DNA of 30,122 nt, from positions 1-30,122 of the IMG/VR virus record IMGVR_UViG_3300025135_000017; one strand, given 5' to 3'. Position numbers and translations under genes: made by a program. Source of the DNA: a virus. Position 1 is the stretch's first letter; every line of letters starts with the position of its first letter. Positions 13,194 through 20,426 of the stretch are shown in pieces. A model generated the notes under the pieces. It worked only from the letters and a program-made list of their open reading frames with translations. It was not told where the DNA came from and did no database searches.

Positions 13194-14168
13194 GTGGCCC
13201 TGACGCACAGCCCGCTTACCAACCGCGCCGTCCTCGTGACTGGTGGCACCGGCAGTTTCGGCCAAGCCTTCGTCACCCACGCCCTCGCCGTTGGCGTCCG
13301 CCGCATCGTTGTCCTCTCCCGTGACGAACTCAAACAAAGCCAGATGGCCGCCCGGCTGCGTGACGACCGTGTGCGCTACATGATCGGCACCGTGGAGGAC
13401 CGGGACCGCGTGACGATGGCCGCCGAAGGCTGCGAGTTGGCCGTCCATGCCGCCGCCATGAAACAAATCCCGGCCTGTGAGGAGCACCCGAGGGAGTGCA
13501 AGCGCACCAACGTGGATGGCACCGAGGCTGTGGCGCTGGCCTGCATCGACGCCGGCGTCGGGCTGGCCGTGTTCTTGAGTACCGACAAGGCCGCGCATCC
13601 GAACACGCACTACGGCGCCTGCAAGCTGGTGGCTGAGCGGCTGTGGACGCAGAGCAACGTCTATGCTGCCGGCCGCGCTACCCGGCTTGTCGCCACCCGC
13701 TACGGCAACGTGCTGGCGTCCCGTGGCTCCGTGGTGGAGGTTTGGCGCGAGCAAGCCGCCAACGGTGGTCGGATCACCGTCACCGATCCCGCCATGACGC
13801 GCTTCTGGATGCGGCTTAGTGATGCCGTGGCGTTGGTGGAGACCGCGTTACGCTACGGCCGTGGTGGCGAGGTGTTCGTGCCGAAGTGCCGCGCCGCCGA
13901 TGTGCTGGCGTTGGCCGAAGCCGTGGCGCCAGGCGTGGAGTACGACGTTACCGGCGTCCGTCCCGGCGAGAAGTTACACGAGACGCTGATCAGCGAGGAC
14001 GAGGCGCGTACCACCTGGGAGTACGAGGACCATTACCGCATCGAGCCGCACCGGACATGGGAGTACTTGCCGCCTGGTGGTGGAACGCTGGTGCCTGCTG
14101 GCTGGGCCTACCGGAGCGATACCGCACCGCAGTTGAGTGTCACCGAACTGGAGGAGATGGTGAGATGA
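13194..14168 (+). CDS. PseB-type UDP-GlcNAc 4,6-dehydratase (extended SDR)
   Basis: A 324-residue protein, the usual PseB length. The NAD(P)-binding GGTGSFG is at residues 17-23. The catalytic region is STDKAAHPNTHYGACK (S129-T130-D131-K132, Y140xxxK144), closely following the PseB pattern in which TDK and YGA(T/C)K replace the plain SDR triad. MKQIPACEEHP, RYGNVLASRGSVV and GVRPGEKLHETLI are further PseB-like landmarks. PseB removes water from UDP-GlcNAc with C5 inversion, the first step to pseudaminic acid. GTG 13194 has GGAGG at 13181-13185 and lies downstream of the promoter; earlier in-frame codons precede the transcription start. A related polysaccharide 4,6-dehydratase is the alternative. 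Coupled to the next gene (ATGA). Confidence 0.88.
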   Translation: MALTHSPLTNRAVLVTGGTGSFGQAFVTHALAVGVRRIVVLSRDELKQSQMAARLRDDRVRYMIGTVEDRDRVTMAAEGCELAVHAAAMKQIPACEEHPRECKRTNVDGTEAVALACIDAGVGLAVFLSTDKAAHPNTHYGACKLVAERLWTQSNVYAAGRATRLVATRYGNVLASRGSVVEVWREQAANGGRITVTDPAMTRFWMRLSDAVALVETALRYGRGGEVFVPKCRAADVLALAEAVAPGVEYDVTGVRPGEKLHETLISEDEARTTWEYEDHYRIEPHRTWEYLPPGGGTLVPAGWAYRSDTAPQLSVTELEEMVR

Positions 14169-14971
14169 GCGGCCTCGACAGTTACGCCAATGGACGGAAG
14201 AAGAATTGGCGCGGGTGGCAGTGGAACAGGATTGTCGAGAGGCTCATGGTCCCGGTTGAGGACGCCACCGTGCTCTACCTGTGCGGTCCGGATGACTTCG
14301 ACCGCGAGAAGGCGCTGGCCCGTGGGTTCCGCAACGAGAACCTGATCGCGGTGGACCTGGACGAGAATCATGTCAGGGCAGTGCGCGCTGGTGGCGGGCT
14401 GGCTATCGCCTACGACGTAAACGAACTCCTTCGCGCCTGGCCCTCGGACTGGCCGGTGCATGCGGTCGTCGCGGATTTTTGCTGTGGGCTAGGTACTACG
14501 GCCTACCGCTTGGTACATGCGCTGATCTTTTCTGGCGCCACAAGCAGTGAGGCACACCCCTGCGTCGTGGCCGTCAACCTTCAGCGTGGAAGGGACGCCC
14601 AGTCCAACAACTGGAGGGACATGCTTACGGAGGTGTTTCCTCAAGCGGGTGCCGAATGGGAGGTCGATCCGCGCAAGCACCGTGGCTCACAGTTTGTCGT
14701 TGTGGCGCGACACGCCCTAGCCAAGGCGGTCGAGTCGTACTGTGCTGGGCGCGTAGGATACGGCTACCTGGCGGCGGCGGGGCTTATTTCGGAGGTGATG
14801 CAACCAGCCTACAACACGTACAGATCGAGAATGGTGTACATGGACTCGGTAGTGATGCGCTGGCCGGGTAGCCCGTATGCCAACACCAACAAGCAAATCG
14901 CAGCAGCCCGCCGCAAGATCGCCGCGTGCCGCGCGTTGCGGACCACCATGCTCAAGAGGGACGCCGCATGA
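14165..14971 (+). CDS. SAM-methyltransferase-like protein, function unknown
   Basis: A 268-residue protein coupled to the dehydratase gene by ATGA. It has a Rossmann-like core with ATVLYLCGPDDFDREKALA, ENLIAVDLDENHVRAVR (strand ending in Asp, as at a SAM/NAD ribose contact) and VHAVVADFCCGLGTT. The order resembles class I methyltransferases, but the first glycine motif is CGPDD rather than GxGxG, so catalysis is not assured. The C-terminal region is basic. It may modify the sugar or be unrelated cargo. It is followed by the structured RNA at 14985-15073. Confidence 0.6.
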   Translation: MSGLDSYANGRKKNWRGWQWNRIVERLMVPVEDATVLYLCGPDDFDREKALARGFRNENLIAVDLDENHVRAVRAGGGLAIAYDVNELLRAWPSDWPVHAVVADFCCGLGTTAYRLVHALIFSGATSSEAHPCVVAVNLQRGRDAQSNNWRDMLTEVFPQAGAEWEVDPRKHRGSQFVVVARHALAKAVESYCAGRVGYGYLAAAGLISEVMQPAYNTYRSRMVYMDSVVMRWPGSPYANTNKQIAAARRKIAACRALRTTMLKRDAA

Positions 14972-14984
14972 CGACTAGTCCAGT

Positions 14985-15073
14985 GTCGGCGGTTACTGGG
15001 GGCGTGCGGACGACGCTCAGGGACACCGCTCCCTGCGGGTGGCTGCTCCACCACCCGTCCCAGTACTGCCGAC
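14985..15073 (+). ncRNA. Cloverleaf-like RNA sharing the Y-RNA helix motif
   Basis: A closing helix of 15 pairs, GTCGGCGGT-(T)-ACTGGG at 14985-15000 with CCCAGTACTGCCGAC at 15059-15073, has a single bulged U (T14994). It encloses three hairpins with almost no linkers: GGCGT/ACGCT (15001-15017, 7-base loop), CAGGGA/TCCCTG (15018-15035) and CGGGTGG/CCACCCG (15036-15057). The bulged helix contains GCGGUUAC opposite GUACYGC, the same element as in unit B of the Y-RNA block (4912-4919 with 5001-5007). It lies between two genes, just before the synthase Shine-Dalgarno (CGAGGAG). It may be a third Ro60-binding RNA or a cis-acting element of the synthase gene. There is no T-loop sequence, so it is not a tRNA. 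Confidence 0.6.
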
Positions 15074-15098
15074 TTTCCACTCACGCGAGGAGCGCACC

Positions 15099-15842
15099 AT
15101 GAACATCGCAGGTCTACCCATCGGCCCCGATCAGCCCGTGCGAGTCATTTGCGAGATGTCGAACAACCATAACGGCGACTTCGGCCTAGCCCGTGAGATC
15201 ATCGCCGCCGCCAAGGACGCCGGTGCTGACGTGATGAAGTTTCAAGCGTACTCACCGGATGAGTTGATCCAACTCCGTGGCGAAGGTGCCGTCCCTGCCG
15301 CCTGGCAAGCCGACTACCCAACCATGCGTGCCTTGTACGGCAAGGCACAGACGCCGCACACCTGGCTCCCTCGGCTGGCTGCGTACTGCAATGAAGCCGG
15401 TCTCCCGTGGTTCTCGTCCGTTTTCGGCATTGGTTCGCTGGCCGTGCTTGAGGCTATCGAGTGTCCCACCTACAAGCTGGCGGCGCTGGACCATGGCAAG
15501 CGCAAGCTGCTCCAGGCCGTGCTCGCTACCGGCAAGCCGCTGGTCCGGTCCTGCGGCCTAGAGCAACGTCCCGCCGGGCCGGGTATCTGGCTCTACGCTC
15601 CGCCCGGCTATCCGCAGCCGAGAGTGTCGCTGCCCGGCCCCATGCGGCGCTATCACGGCTTCTCCTACCACGGTACTGATCCCACTATCCCACTCATGGC
15701 CGCAACGCTTGGCGCATCCGTCATCGAGTGCCACGTCCAGCTTGACGACGTGCCGAGCGAACTGGAGGCGAACGTCAGCCTGACCGTCTCGCAACTGGCG
15801 GACCTTGTGGCGTCGATCCGGCGCATGGAGGAATGGAGGTGA
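15099..15842 (+). CDS. NeuB/PseI-type nonulosonic acid synthase, barrel only
   Basis: A 247-residue protein with NeuB-family landmarks: VICEMSNNHNGDFGLAREII (start of the barrel; E and NHNG bind the substrates), DAGADVMKFQAYSPDEL, YGKAQTPHTWLPRLAAYC, GLPWFSSVFG, CPTYKLAALD and, near the end, LGASVIECHVQLDD. These enzymes condense phosphoenolpyruvate with a hexosamine-type sugar to make sialic, legionaminic or pseudaminic acid. Cellular enzymes are about 340-350 residues; this one lacks the C-terminal SAF (antifreeze-like) domain and has a shortened central region. Which sugar it uses cannot be read from the sequence. ATG 15099 has CGAGGAG at 15085-15091. Confidence 0.85.
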   Translation: MNIAGLPIGPDQPVRVICEMSNNHNGDFGLAREIIAAAKDAGADVMKFQAYSPDELIQLRGEGAVPAAWQADYPTMRALYGKAQTPHTWLPRLAAYCNEAGLPWFSSVFGIGSLAVLEAIECPTYKLAALDHGKRKLLQAVLATGKPLVRSCGLEQRPAGPGIWLYAPPGYPQPRVSLPGPMRRYHGFSYHGTDPTIPLMAATLGASVIECHVQLDDVPSELEANVSLTVSQLADLVASIRRMEEWR

Positions 15843-16453
15843 CCGACCGCGAACGCTTCCTCACCATGCTCTACAACGGCCCGCTGCTCAAGAGCGACGC
15901 CGTGGTCTGCCTTTGCGGCGAGGATGCCGTGCCGCGCCTTCACACGACGGCCGAGATCATGGCCTCCAAGGGTGCGCTGAACGTCGTCCTCACGGGTGGC
16001 GTCCATGACCCGCCCGCCAGGATTGGCGCCGAAGCCCTGGTACCTCGGCTCATGGGCCTGGGCGTGTCGCATGACAAGATCCACGTTGACGCCACGACAC
16101 TGAACACACGGGACCAGGCGGTGAACACCGTGGCGCTGGCGCTCGAAAAGGAGTGGCGGCGGCTCCTGCTTGTGGCAAGCGCCTATCACCTGCCGCGCGC
16201 GTTCTTGACGTTTGTTTGCGCGCTCCACGAAGCCGGCGCAAGCGAGCGCATCCACATCGTACCCGTGCCGGTATCGCACATGCCCTGGACGGGGACGCCC
16301 GACGGCGTGGCGATGACCCGAGAGCAACTTGCGGCTGTCGAGCGCGATAAGATTGACAAGTACGCGGAACATGTTGCCGGTTACGAAGACGGCCGCGATT
16401 ACCTGGCCCATTGGGAAACGGCTGCTTATCTGCCGGAGGAGGAAGTGGAATGA
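15839..16453 (+). CDS. YdcF/ElyC-like DUF218 protein
   Basis: About 204 residues. It follows the DUF218 pattern: DAVVCLCGEDAVPRLHTTAEI, ALNVVLTGGVHDP, then a central DATTLNTRDQAVN and LLLVASAYHLPRAFLTF. DUF218 proteins (YdcF, SanA, ElyC) are often membrane-anchored and linked to envelope glycan or nucleotide-sugar chemistry; this one has no membrane segment and would be cytoplasmic. GTG 15839 is preferred, with GGAGG at 15827-15831 seven bases away; the in-frame ATG 15833 sits too close to that site. It overlaps the synthase stop. In this cassette it could supply a hydrolase step, but no evidence fixes its reaction. Confidence 0.75.
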   Translation: MTDRERFLTMLYNGPLLKSDAVVCLCGEDAVPRLHTTAEIMASKGALNVVLTGGVHDPPARIGAEALVPRLMGLGVSHDKIHVDATTLNTRDQAVNTVALALEKEWRRLLLVASAYHLPRAFLTFVCALHEAGASERIHIVPVPVSHMPWTGTPDGVAMTREQLAAVERDKIDKYAEHVAGYEDGRDYLAHWETAAYLPEEEVE

Positions 16454-16821
16454 CCATCGCTGAGCTACGCCGTGAGCATCCCGGCCTGTTCTATCCGCAG
16501 GAGTGGTACCTGGCCGAAGACTTCATCCACGAGCCGTTGCCGGACGGCTTTCCCGACACGCCACCCGTGCGCCTGGCCTACGAAGGCATCCCACCCGAGT
16601 TCCTGCACACGGCCTTTGACGCCGACGACATGCCGCCCGCCGTGGTGCTGGCGCGCCTCTACTGCCTGCATCCCTACGCCCCCATCTGGCGTGGGCGCTA
16701 CCTGTGGACCGGAAGCGTGGATCACCTGGGACAACGGATCTACGTGGGCGACAACGGCAAGGGCCTGGAGATCCACCGGCATCTGCACATCACGGATGAG
16801 TTTGGAGTTGCGTCGTGGTAA
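16450..16821 (+). CDS. Hypothetical 123-residue protein of the sugar cassette
   Basis: Coupled by ATGA to the DUF218 gene and overlapping the cytidylyltransferase gene by seven bases, so it is translated with the cassette. Rich in Pro, Trp and Tyr, with segments FYPQEWYLAEDFIHEPLPDG and APIWRGRYLWTGSVDHLGQR. No known domain. Confidence 0.7.
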   Translation: MTIAELRREHPGLFYPQEWYLAEDFIHEPLPDGFPDTPPVRLAYEGIPPEFLHTAFDADDMPPAVVLARLYCLHPYAPIWRGRYLWTGSVDHLGQRIYVGDNGKGLEIHRHLHITDEFGVASW

Positions 16822-17396
16822 CCGACATCCCGCCCCTCGCCATCGTCCAGGCCCGCATGGGCAGCACTCGCATGCCCAACAAGATGATTCGTCCGCTCGC
16901 TGGCCGCCCGCTGATCTGGTGGGCCTGGCGTCGTGCCGTGGAGGCGTTCGGCGAGGACAACGTGGTGGTAGCAATGCCTGCCAGCGAAGAGAACAACGTG
17001 CTGGCCGAAATGGTGAAGAACTTCGGCGGCAAGGTGTTCCGCTGGAACGGTGACGAAAACGACGTGCTGGGCCGGTTCTACTACTGCGCACACTCGCTGA
17101 GGTGGCATCCGTCCAGCGTGATTTGTCGTGTAACGCCCGACGATCCACGGAAAGACCCGAAGCTGATGAAGGAGGTCTCCTGGGGCGTGCGCCATCCGGT
17201 GGAACTGTCCTGCGAGGCCACGACACTGCAAGAACTGTCGATCCTGCATGCAACGGTGACGGAGCTGGAGGCGCGGGAACACCTGACGCTGATCCTGTCG
17301 CCAGTGCCGCCACCGGCTGCACCGGCTGGCGTGTGGACCGTGGACACCGAGTTCCAGCTTGCGGCGATTGAGAAGCGCATGAAGGAGGGAGTGTGA
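16815..17396 (+). CDS. SpsF/PseF/NeuA-type cytidylyltransferase
   Basis: A 193-residue nucleotidyltransferase. The N-terminus AIVQARMGSTRMPNKM followed by PLAGRPLIWW is the CTP-binding signature of the SpsF/acylneuraminate cytidylyltransferase group, and VICRVTPDDPRKDPKLMKEV matches the second conserved region (R-x-T-x-D-x-P...DP). Such enzymes activate nonulosonic acids as CMP-sugars for transfer. Relatives are about 230-250 residues, so this copy is shortened, mainly after residue 120. GTG 16815 overlaps the previous gene; GTGA coupling links it to the next. Together with the synthase and dehydratase, it argues for a nonulosonic acid as end product. Confidence 0.85.
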   Translation: MVTDIPPLAIVQARMGSTRMPNKMIRPLAGRPLIWWAWRRAVEAFGEDNVVVAMPASEENNVLAEMVKNFGGKVFRWNGDENDVLGRFYYCAHSLRWHPSSVICRVTPDDPRKDPKLMKEVSWGVRHPVELSCEATTLQELSILHATVTELEAREHLTLILSPVPPPAAPAGVWTVDTEFQLAAIEKRMKEGV

Positions 17397-18313
17397 GTCA
17401 CCCTGTAGCCTCCGGCATCCTGTCGCGCTATCGCCGCTACGGCTGGAGCGATCCCGCTGGCGAATGGGGATTAGTCCAGAGTGAGGGTCGGACGAATCTT
17501 CGCGCGGCCATGGAGGCGGGAGACGTAGCTGTGCTGGCCGCACTCCTGGCCGATGACTTCTTCGGTCTCTGCGGCGGCATAGGGAGCAACGCCGAAGTGA
17601 CGCCGGATGTGGTGGAGCGGGTCCTGGAGTCGTGGGCCGTCTCTGTCTCCCGGTGGGCCGACCTGGCAACGCGGGGCACCGTAGACGTGGGTGACGTGCT
17701 GGCGCCCGTCCTGCATGACTGCATCGTCGCCTCCCTGGACACGCCGCGCCACGATCACTATGCCGTCCAGATCATGCGGTACCTGCCGGACGGGGGCACG
17801 CTCCTGGAGATCGGCGGCGGATACGGCGGCGTGGCGCGCCAATTGTACGCCCGTGGGTCCGCTGTCCGTGTTGTGCTCTGCGACCTGCCCGAAACGCTCT
17901 ACCTGGCATGGTACTACCTGAGCGAAACGACAGGGCTGCGGATCGCGTGGTGGGACGACGACTTGAGTGCCGATCTGGTGCTGGTGCCCGATTTCGACCT
18001 GCGAGCCTGGGGTGGGAGGCCGGACATGGTGTTCGCGGCCCATAGCCTGAGCGAGATGCCGCCGGATGTCGCGCGCGGTTACATGACCTGGGCGAACGAG
18101 CAGGGCGCGCGCTACATCTACAGCGACAACGCGGCATGGACGACACCATCGCCGCCCGGCGGGAAACCCAACCTTTGTGAGCGATTCCCGGAGGTGCTGA
18201 TGGGCGATCTTGTGCCGCCTGGCCCATACGCGGAACGATGGCGGCGTCAGGTTGGTTGGGATTTGCCGGAAACACGATATATTGAGGCGTTCTACGAGAG
18301 GGTGGAGCCATGA
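17393..18313 (+). CDS. Sugar O-methyltransferase-like protein (NanM-type)
   Basis: A 306-residue protein. The SAM-binding motif LLEIGGGYGGVARQLYARG (~residues 136-154) is followed by VVLCDLPETLYLAWYYLSET and MVFAAHSLSEMP. This order resembles the putative sugar O-methyltransferase family found beside sialic-acid-like gene clusters. It could cap the nonulosonic acid. GTG start with GGAGGGA upstream; coupled to the aminotransferase gene by ATGA. Confidence 0.72.
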   Translation: MSHPVASGILSRYRRYGWSDPAGEWGLVQSEGRTNLRAAMEAGDVAVLAALLADDFFGLCGGIGSNAEVTPDVVERVLESWAVSVSRWADLATRGTVDVGDVLAPVLHDCIVASLDTPRHDHYAVQIMRYLPDGGTLLEIGGGYGGVARQLYARGSAVRVVLCDLPETLYLAWYYLSETTGLRIAWWDDDLSADLVLVPDFDLRAWGGRPDMVFAAHSLSEMPPDVARGYMTWANEQGARYIYSDNAAWTTPSPPGGKPNLCERFPEVLMGDLVPPGPYAERWRRQVGWDLPETRYIEAFYERVEP

Positions 18314-19308
18314 CTGACCCCGTAGCCGCATTCGAGCGCGCTTTCGCCCAGTACGTCGGAGCCGAGTTCGGTATTGCGCTAAACTCTGGGACCAGTACCC
18401 TGCACACCGCACTCGTGGCCCTTGGCGTCAAGCCTGGCGACACGGTAGCTGTGCCGCCGCTGACCATGAGCGCTACCAGCATCGCCGTGCTTCATGCGGG
18501 AGCGGTGCCTGTGTTCCGCGACGTGGACCCGCGCACCTGGATCATGGGACCAGCGTGGCTCGGCTCCAGGGGGAGCGCGTTCATTCCCGTCTCGTTGTAT
18601 GGCTTGCGCTACGACTGGGCGGGCGAGCACATGATCACGGACGCAGCACAGACACTTCAGCGGCACAGGGGCGCGGCCTTCACCAGCTATTCGTTTCAGG
18701 CCAGTAAGATCCTGCCCCTCGGTGAAGGCGGCATGCTCGTCACCAATGACGAAGACCTGGCCCGCCGTGCTAGGGAATTCAGCAGCCTCGGCTATCGCAT
18801 GGACCCGCGCCAGCCACGGATCAGCAAGGCGGCGCTGAAGCATCCGTCGTTTGAGCGCCACCATTCGCTAGGCTGGAATTACCGCGCGAGTCCACTGGTG
18901 GCTGAGCGTGGGTTGGCGCTGATGCCGCACATGGAGCTCCTGAAGCAGATCCGCCACCAGTGCGCCGACCTGTACCGCGCCGCTATCCAAGGCTGCGAAT
19001 GGCTGACGCCGCAGCATGTGCCGGACGGATGGCAGCACGACTACTGGACCTTTGCCGTCGCCACGGATACACCGGAACGTTGCCTGTGGCTGTTGGACGC
19101 CATGGAGTGGCACTGTGGAGAAAGACCGTATCCGGCCTGGCAAATCACTTATCGCGAGCCAGCGTTCAGGCACCTTGCGCCGGACGGCACCTGTCCCGTG
19201 GCCGAGGACCTGCAGCCACGGCTGGTGCAATTTCAAACCAACGACCTGACGAGCGCGATCAGGAACGCCCGGGCATTGAGCCGGGCTATTGAGGAGGCAG
19301 AAGCGTGA
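18310..19308 (+). CDS. DegT/PseC-type PLP sugar aminotransferase
   Basis: A 332-residue protein with the DegT/DnrJ/EryC1/PseC pattern: EFGIALNSGTSTLHTALVAL (substrate and cofactor phosphate), VPPLTMSATSIAVLHAGAVP, FRDVDPRTW, ITDAAQTLQ (PLP-contacting Asp) and SFQASKILPLGEGGMLVTND, with the Schiff-base lysine K133. PseC aminates the 4-keto sugar made by PseB, so both early enzymes of the pathway are present. It is about 40-50 residues shorter than typical members. It ends the coupled cassette; the next gene starts with GTGA overlap. Other 3- or 4-aminotransferases of this superfamily are possible. Confidence 0.87.
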   Translation: MTDPVAAFERAFAQYVGAEFGIALNSGTSTLHTALVALGVKPGDTVAVPPLTMSATSIAVLHAGAVPVFRDVDPRTWIMGPAWLGSRGSAFIPVSLYGLRYDWAGEHMITDAAQTLQRHRGAAFTSYSFQASKILPLGEGGMLVTNDEDLARRAREFSSLGYRMDPRQPRISKAALKHPSFERHHSLGWNYRASPLVAERGLALMPHMELLKQIRHQCADLYRAAIQGCEWLTPQHVPDGWQHDYWTFAVATDTPERCLWLLDAMEWHCGERPYPAWQITYREPAFRHLAPDGTCPVAEDLQPRLVQFQTNDLTSAIRNARALSRAIEEAEA

Positions 19309-19508
19309 GTGCCAACGTTAAGCTGTCTTGGACGCAACAGATCGGGGACCTTGTAACAACGCGGCGGGCGTCGGTGCCCTGGTGTGCCGTCGCGCACCAC
19401 GAGTCGCGGGAGACGCACTTGTCGTGGGTACTGCCGTGGGTGGAGTACGGCGTTGACCCGCGAACGGTGCGACGCGAGGACATCCCGGACATTGAGGAGA
19501 CGGACTGA
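19305..19508 (+). CDS. Hypothetical 67-residue protein
   Basis: GTG start overlapping the aminotransferase stop, preceded by TATTGAGGAGGCAG, which recurs before the FmdB-like gene at 20154-20167. Trp-rich (KLSWTQQIGDL, HLSWVLPWVEYG) with an acidic tail. It is coupled to the following gene by one base. No family recognised. Confidence 0.65.
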   Translation: MSANVKLSWTQQIGDLVTTRRASVPWCAVAHHESRETHLSWVLPWVEYGVDPRTVRREDIPDIEETD

Positions 19509-19873
19509 TGGAAGTGACAACGAAGGGCAAGGACGGGCAGCCGATGACGCGGGCGACAACCCGCCGCATCACCTACGAGGAGCGTCTGCGTCTACAGCAG
19601 TTGAGGCACGAGAGGTGCGACCGGCAGTTTGAAGAACTGCTTGCGCAAATTGAAGAGGGAGACAGGAAGCGGGCGCGGCGCCATGCTGCGAAGGCGATGG
19701 TTGCGCGGCTGGCGGGGTCGGACGCACTCCATCCTGACATAGCCGACCATCTTCGCGAATGGGCCGCCAGCCCGACAGAGGAAGAACTGTCGGTCAATGG
19801 CATCGTGGTATGGCCGGCGGGGGAGGACCGATTCAAGTGGGACCTGAAGGTTGAACGGGAGGAGGCTGGCTGA
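19508..19873 (+). CDS. Hypothetical 121-residue protein
   Basis: Charged helical N-terminal half (TYEERLRLQQLRHERCDRQF, RKRARRHAAKAMVARL) and a smaller acidic C-terminal domain (GIVVWPAGEDRFKWDLKV). TGATG coupling at both ends. Not recognised. Confidence 0.7.
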   Translation: MEVTTKGKDGQPMTRATTRRITYEERLRLQQLRHERCDRQFEELLAQIEEGDRKRARRHAAKAMVARLAGSDALHPDIADHLREWAASPTEEELSVNGIVVWPAGEDRFKWDLKVEREEAG

Positions 19874-20172
19874 TGCCCAAGGTACGCATAGACACCATCG
19901 AAGACCCGTTCGGCACGGTCATCGAGATCGAGGGCCGGGATGTCGCCAAGTACGTGGAGACGGCGCACCTTCACCTTCAAGCCGCCGAGTTACCGAAGCT
20001 CCACCTGACCGTACCGGCCTACTCGTTGGGCGTGGCCGGCCGGACGGGTGTGGACGTTTGTGTTGGGGGCGTTACCGTGACCCCGGAAGACGTTGACGCG
20101 ATGGAAGCCGCTGGCCTTGTAGAGTTGGCTGCTATGTGCCGGGCGCTGCTTGGTATTGAGGAGGCAGGCTAA
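19873..20172 (+). CDS. Hypothetical 99-residue protein, possible beta domain
   Basis: A mostly beta-type sequence: KVRIDTIEDPFGTVIEIEG, LPKLHLTVPAYSLG, VDVCVGGVTVTPEDVDAM. Such short proteins with a V-x-V-x-G-x-x-V core near the packaging genes are common in phages, with no assigned role. Coupled by one base on both sides. Confidence 0.7.
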   Translation: MPKVRIDTIEDPFGTVIEIEGRDVAKYVETAHLHLQAAELPKLHLTVPAYSLGVAGRTGVDVCVGGVTVTPEDVDAMEAAGLVELAAMCRALLGIEEAG

Positions 20173-20426
20173 TGTCTCCCCTCTACGACTATCGCTGCCC
20201 GGCCTGTGGCCAGACCGTAACGCGCTTCCGCAAGTTCGAGGACAGGTTCGACCCGATGATTTGCGCTTGCGGCGTCGAAATGACCTGGATGTTCCCGGTA
20301 CCGCACATCGAGCCGGACGGAATCTATTCGTATGCGCCCAACATCGGCACGGCTGAGTCCTGGGAGCGCAAACAGAGCAAGATCAAGGAACGCGAGGAGC
20401 GAAACGCGGAAAGGCGAAATCGTTGA
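20172..20426 (+). CDS. FmdB-family zinc ribbon protein
   Basis: An 84-residue protein starting PLYDYRCPACGQTVTRF, then FEDRFDPMICACGVEMTW: two CxxC/CxC knuckles in the spacing of the FmdB (CxxC_CxxC_SSSS) family of putative regulatory proteins. The C-terminus is a charged helix (RKQSKIKEREERNAERRNR). These are frequent just upstream of terminase genes in phages. It could act in late-gene regulation or virion assembly; neither is shown here. Confidence 0.82.
   Translation: MSPLYDYRCPACGQTVTRFRKFEDRFDPMICACGVEMTWMFPVPHIEPDGIYSYAPNIGTAESWERKQSKIKEREERNAERRNR

Noticed and set aside
13151-13325. Leaderless frame starting at the sugar-cassette transcription start
   Set aside because: ATG 13151 is close to the predicted +1, but the product is a Pro/Arg-rich shadow of the PseB frame with no domain. 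The GTG at 13194 has a proper Shine-Dalgarno.
18075-18082. Another GCGGTTAC as a Y-RNA helix motif
   Set aside because: It lies inside the methyltransferase coding sequence, and I see no partner strand or structure around it.
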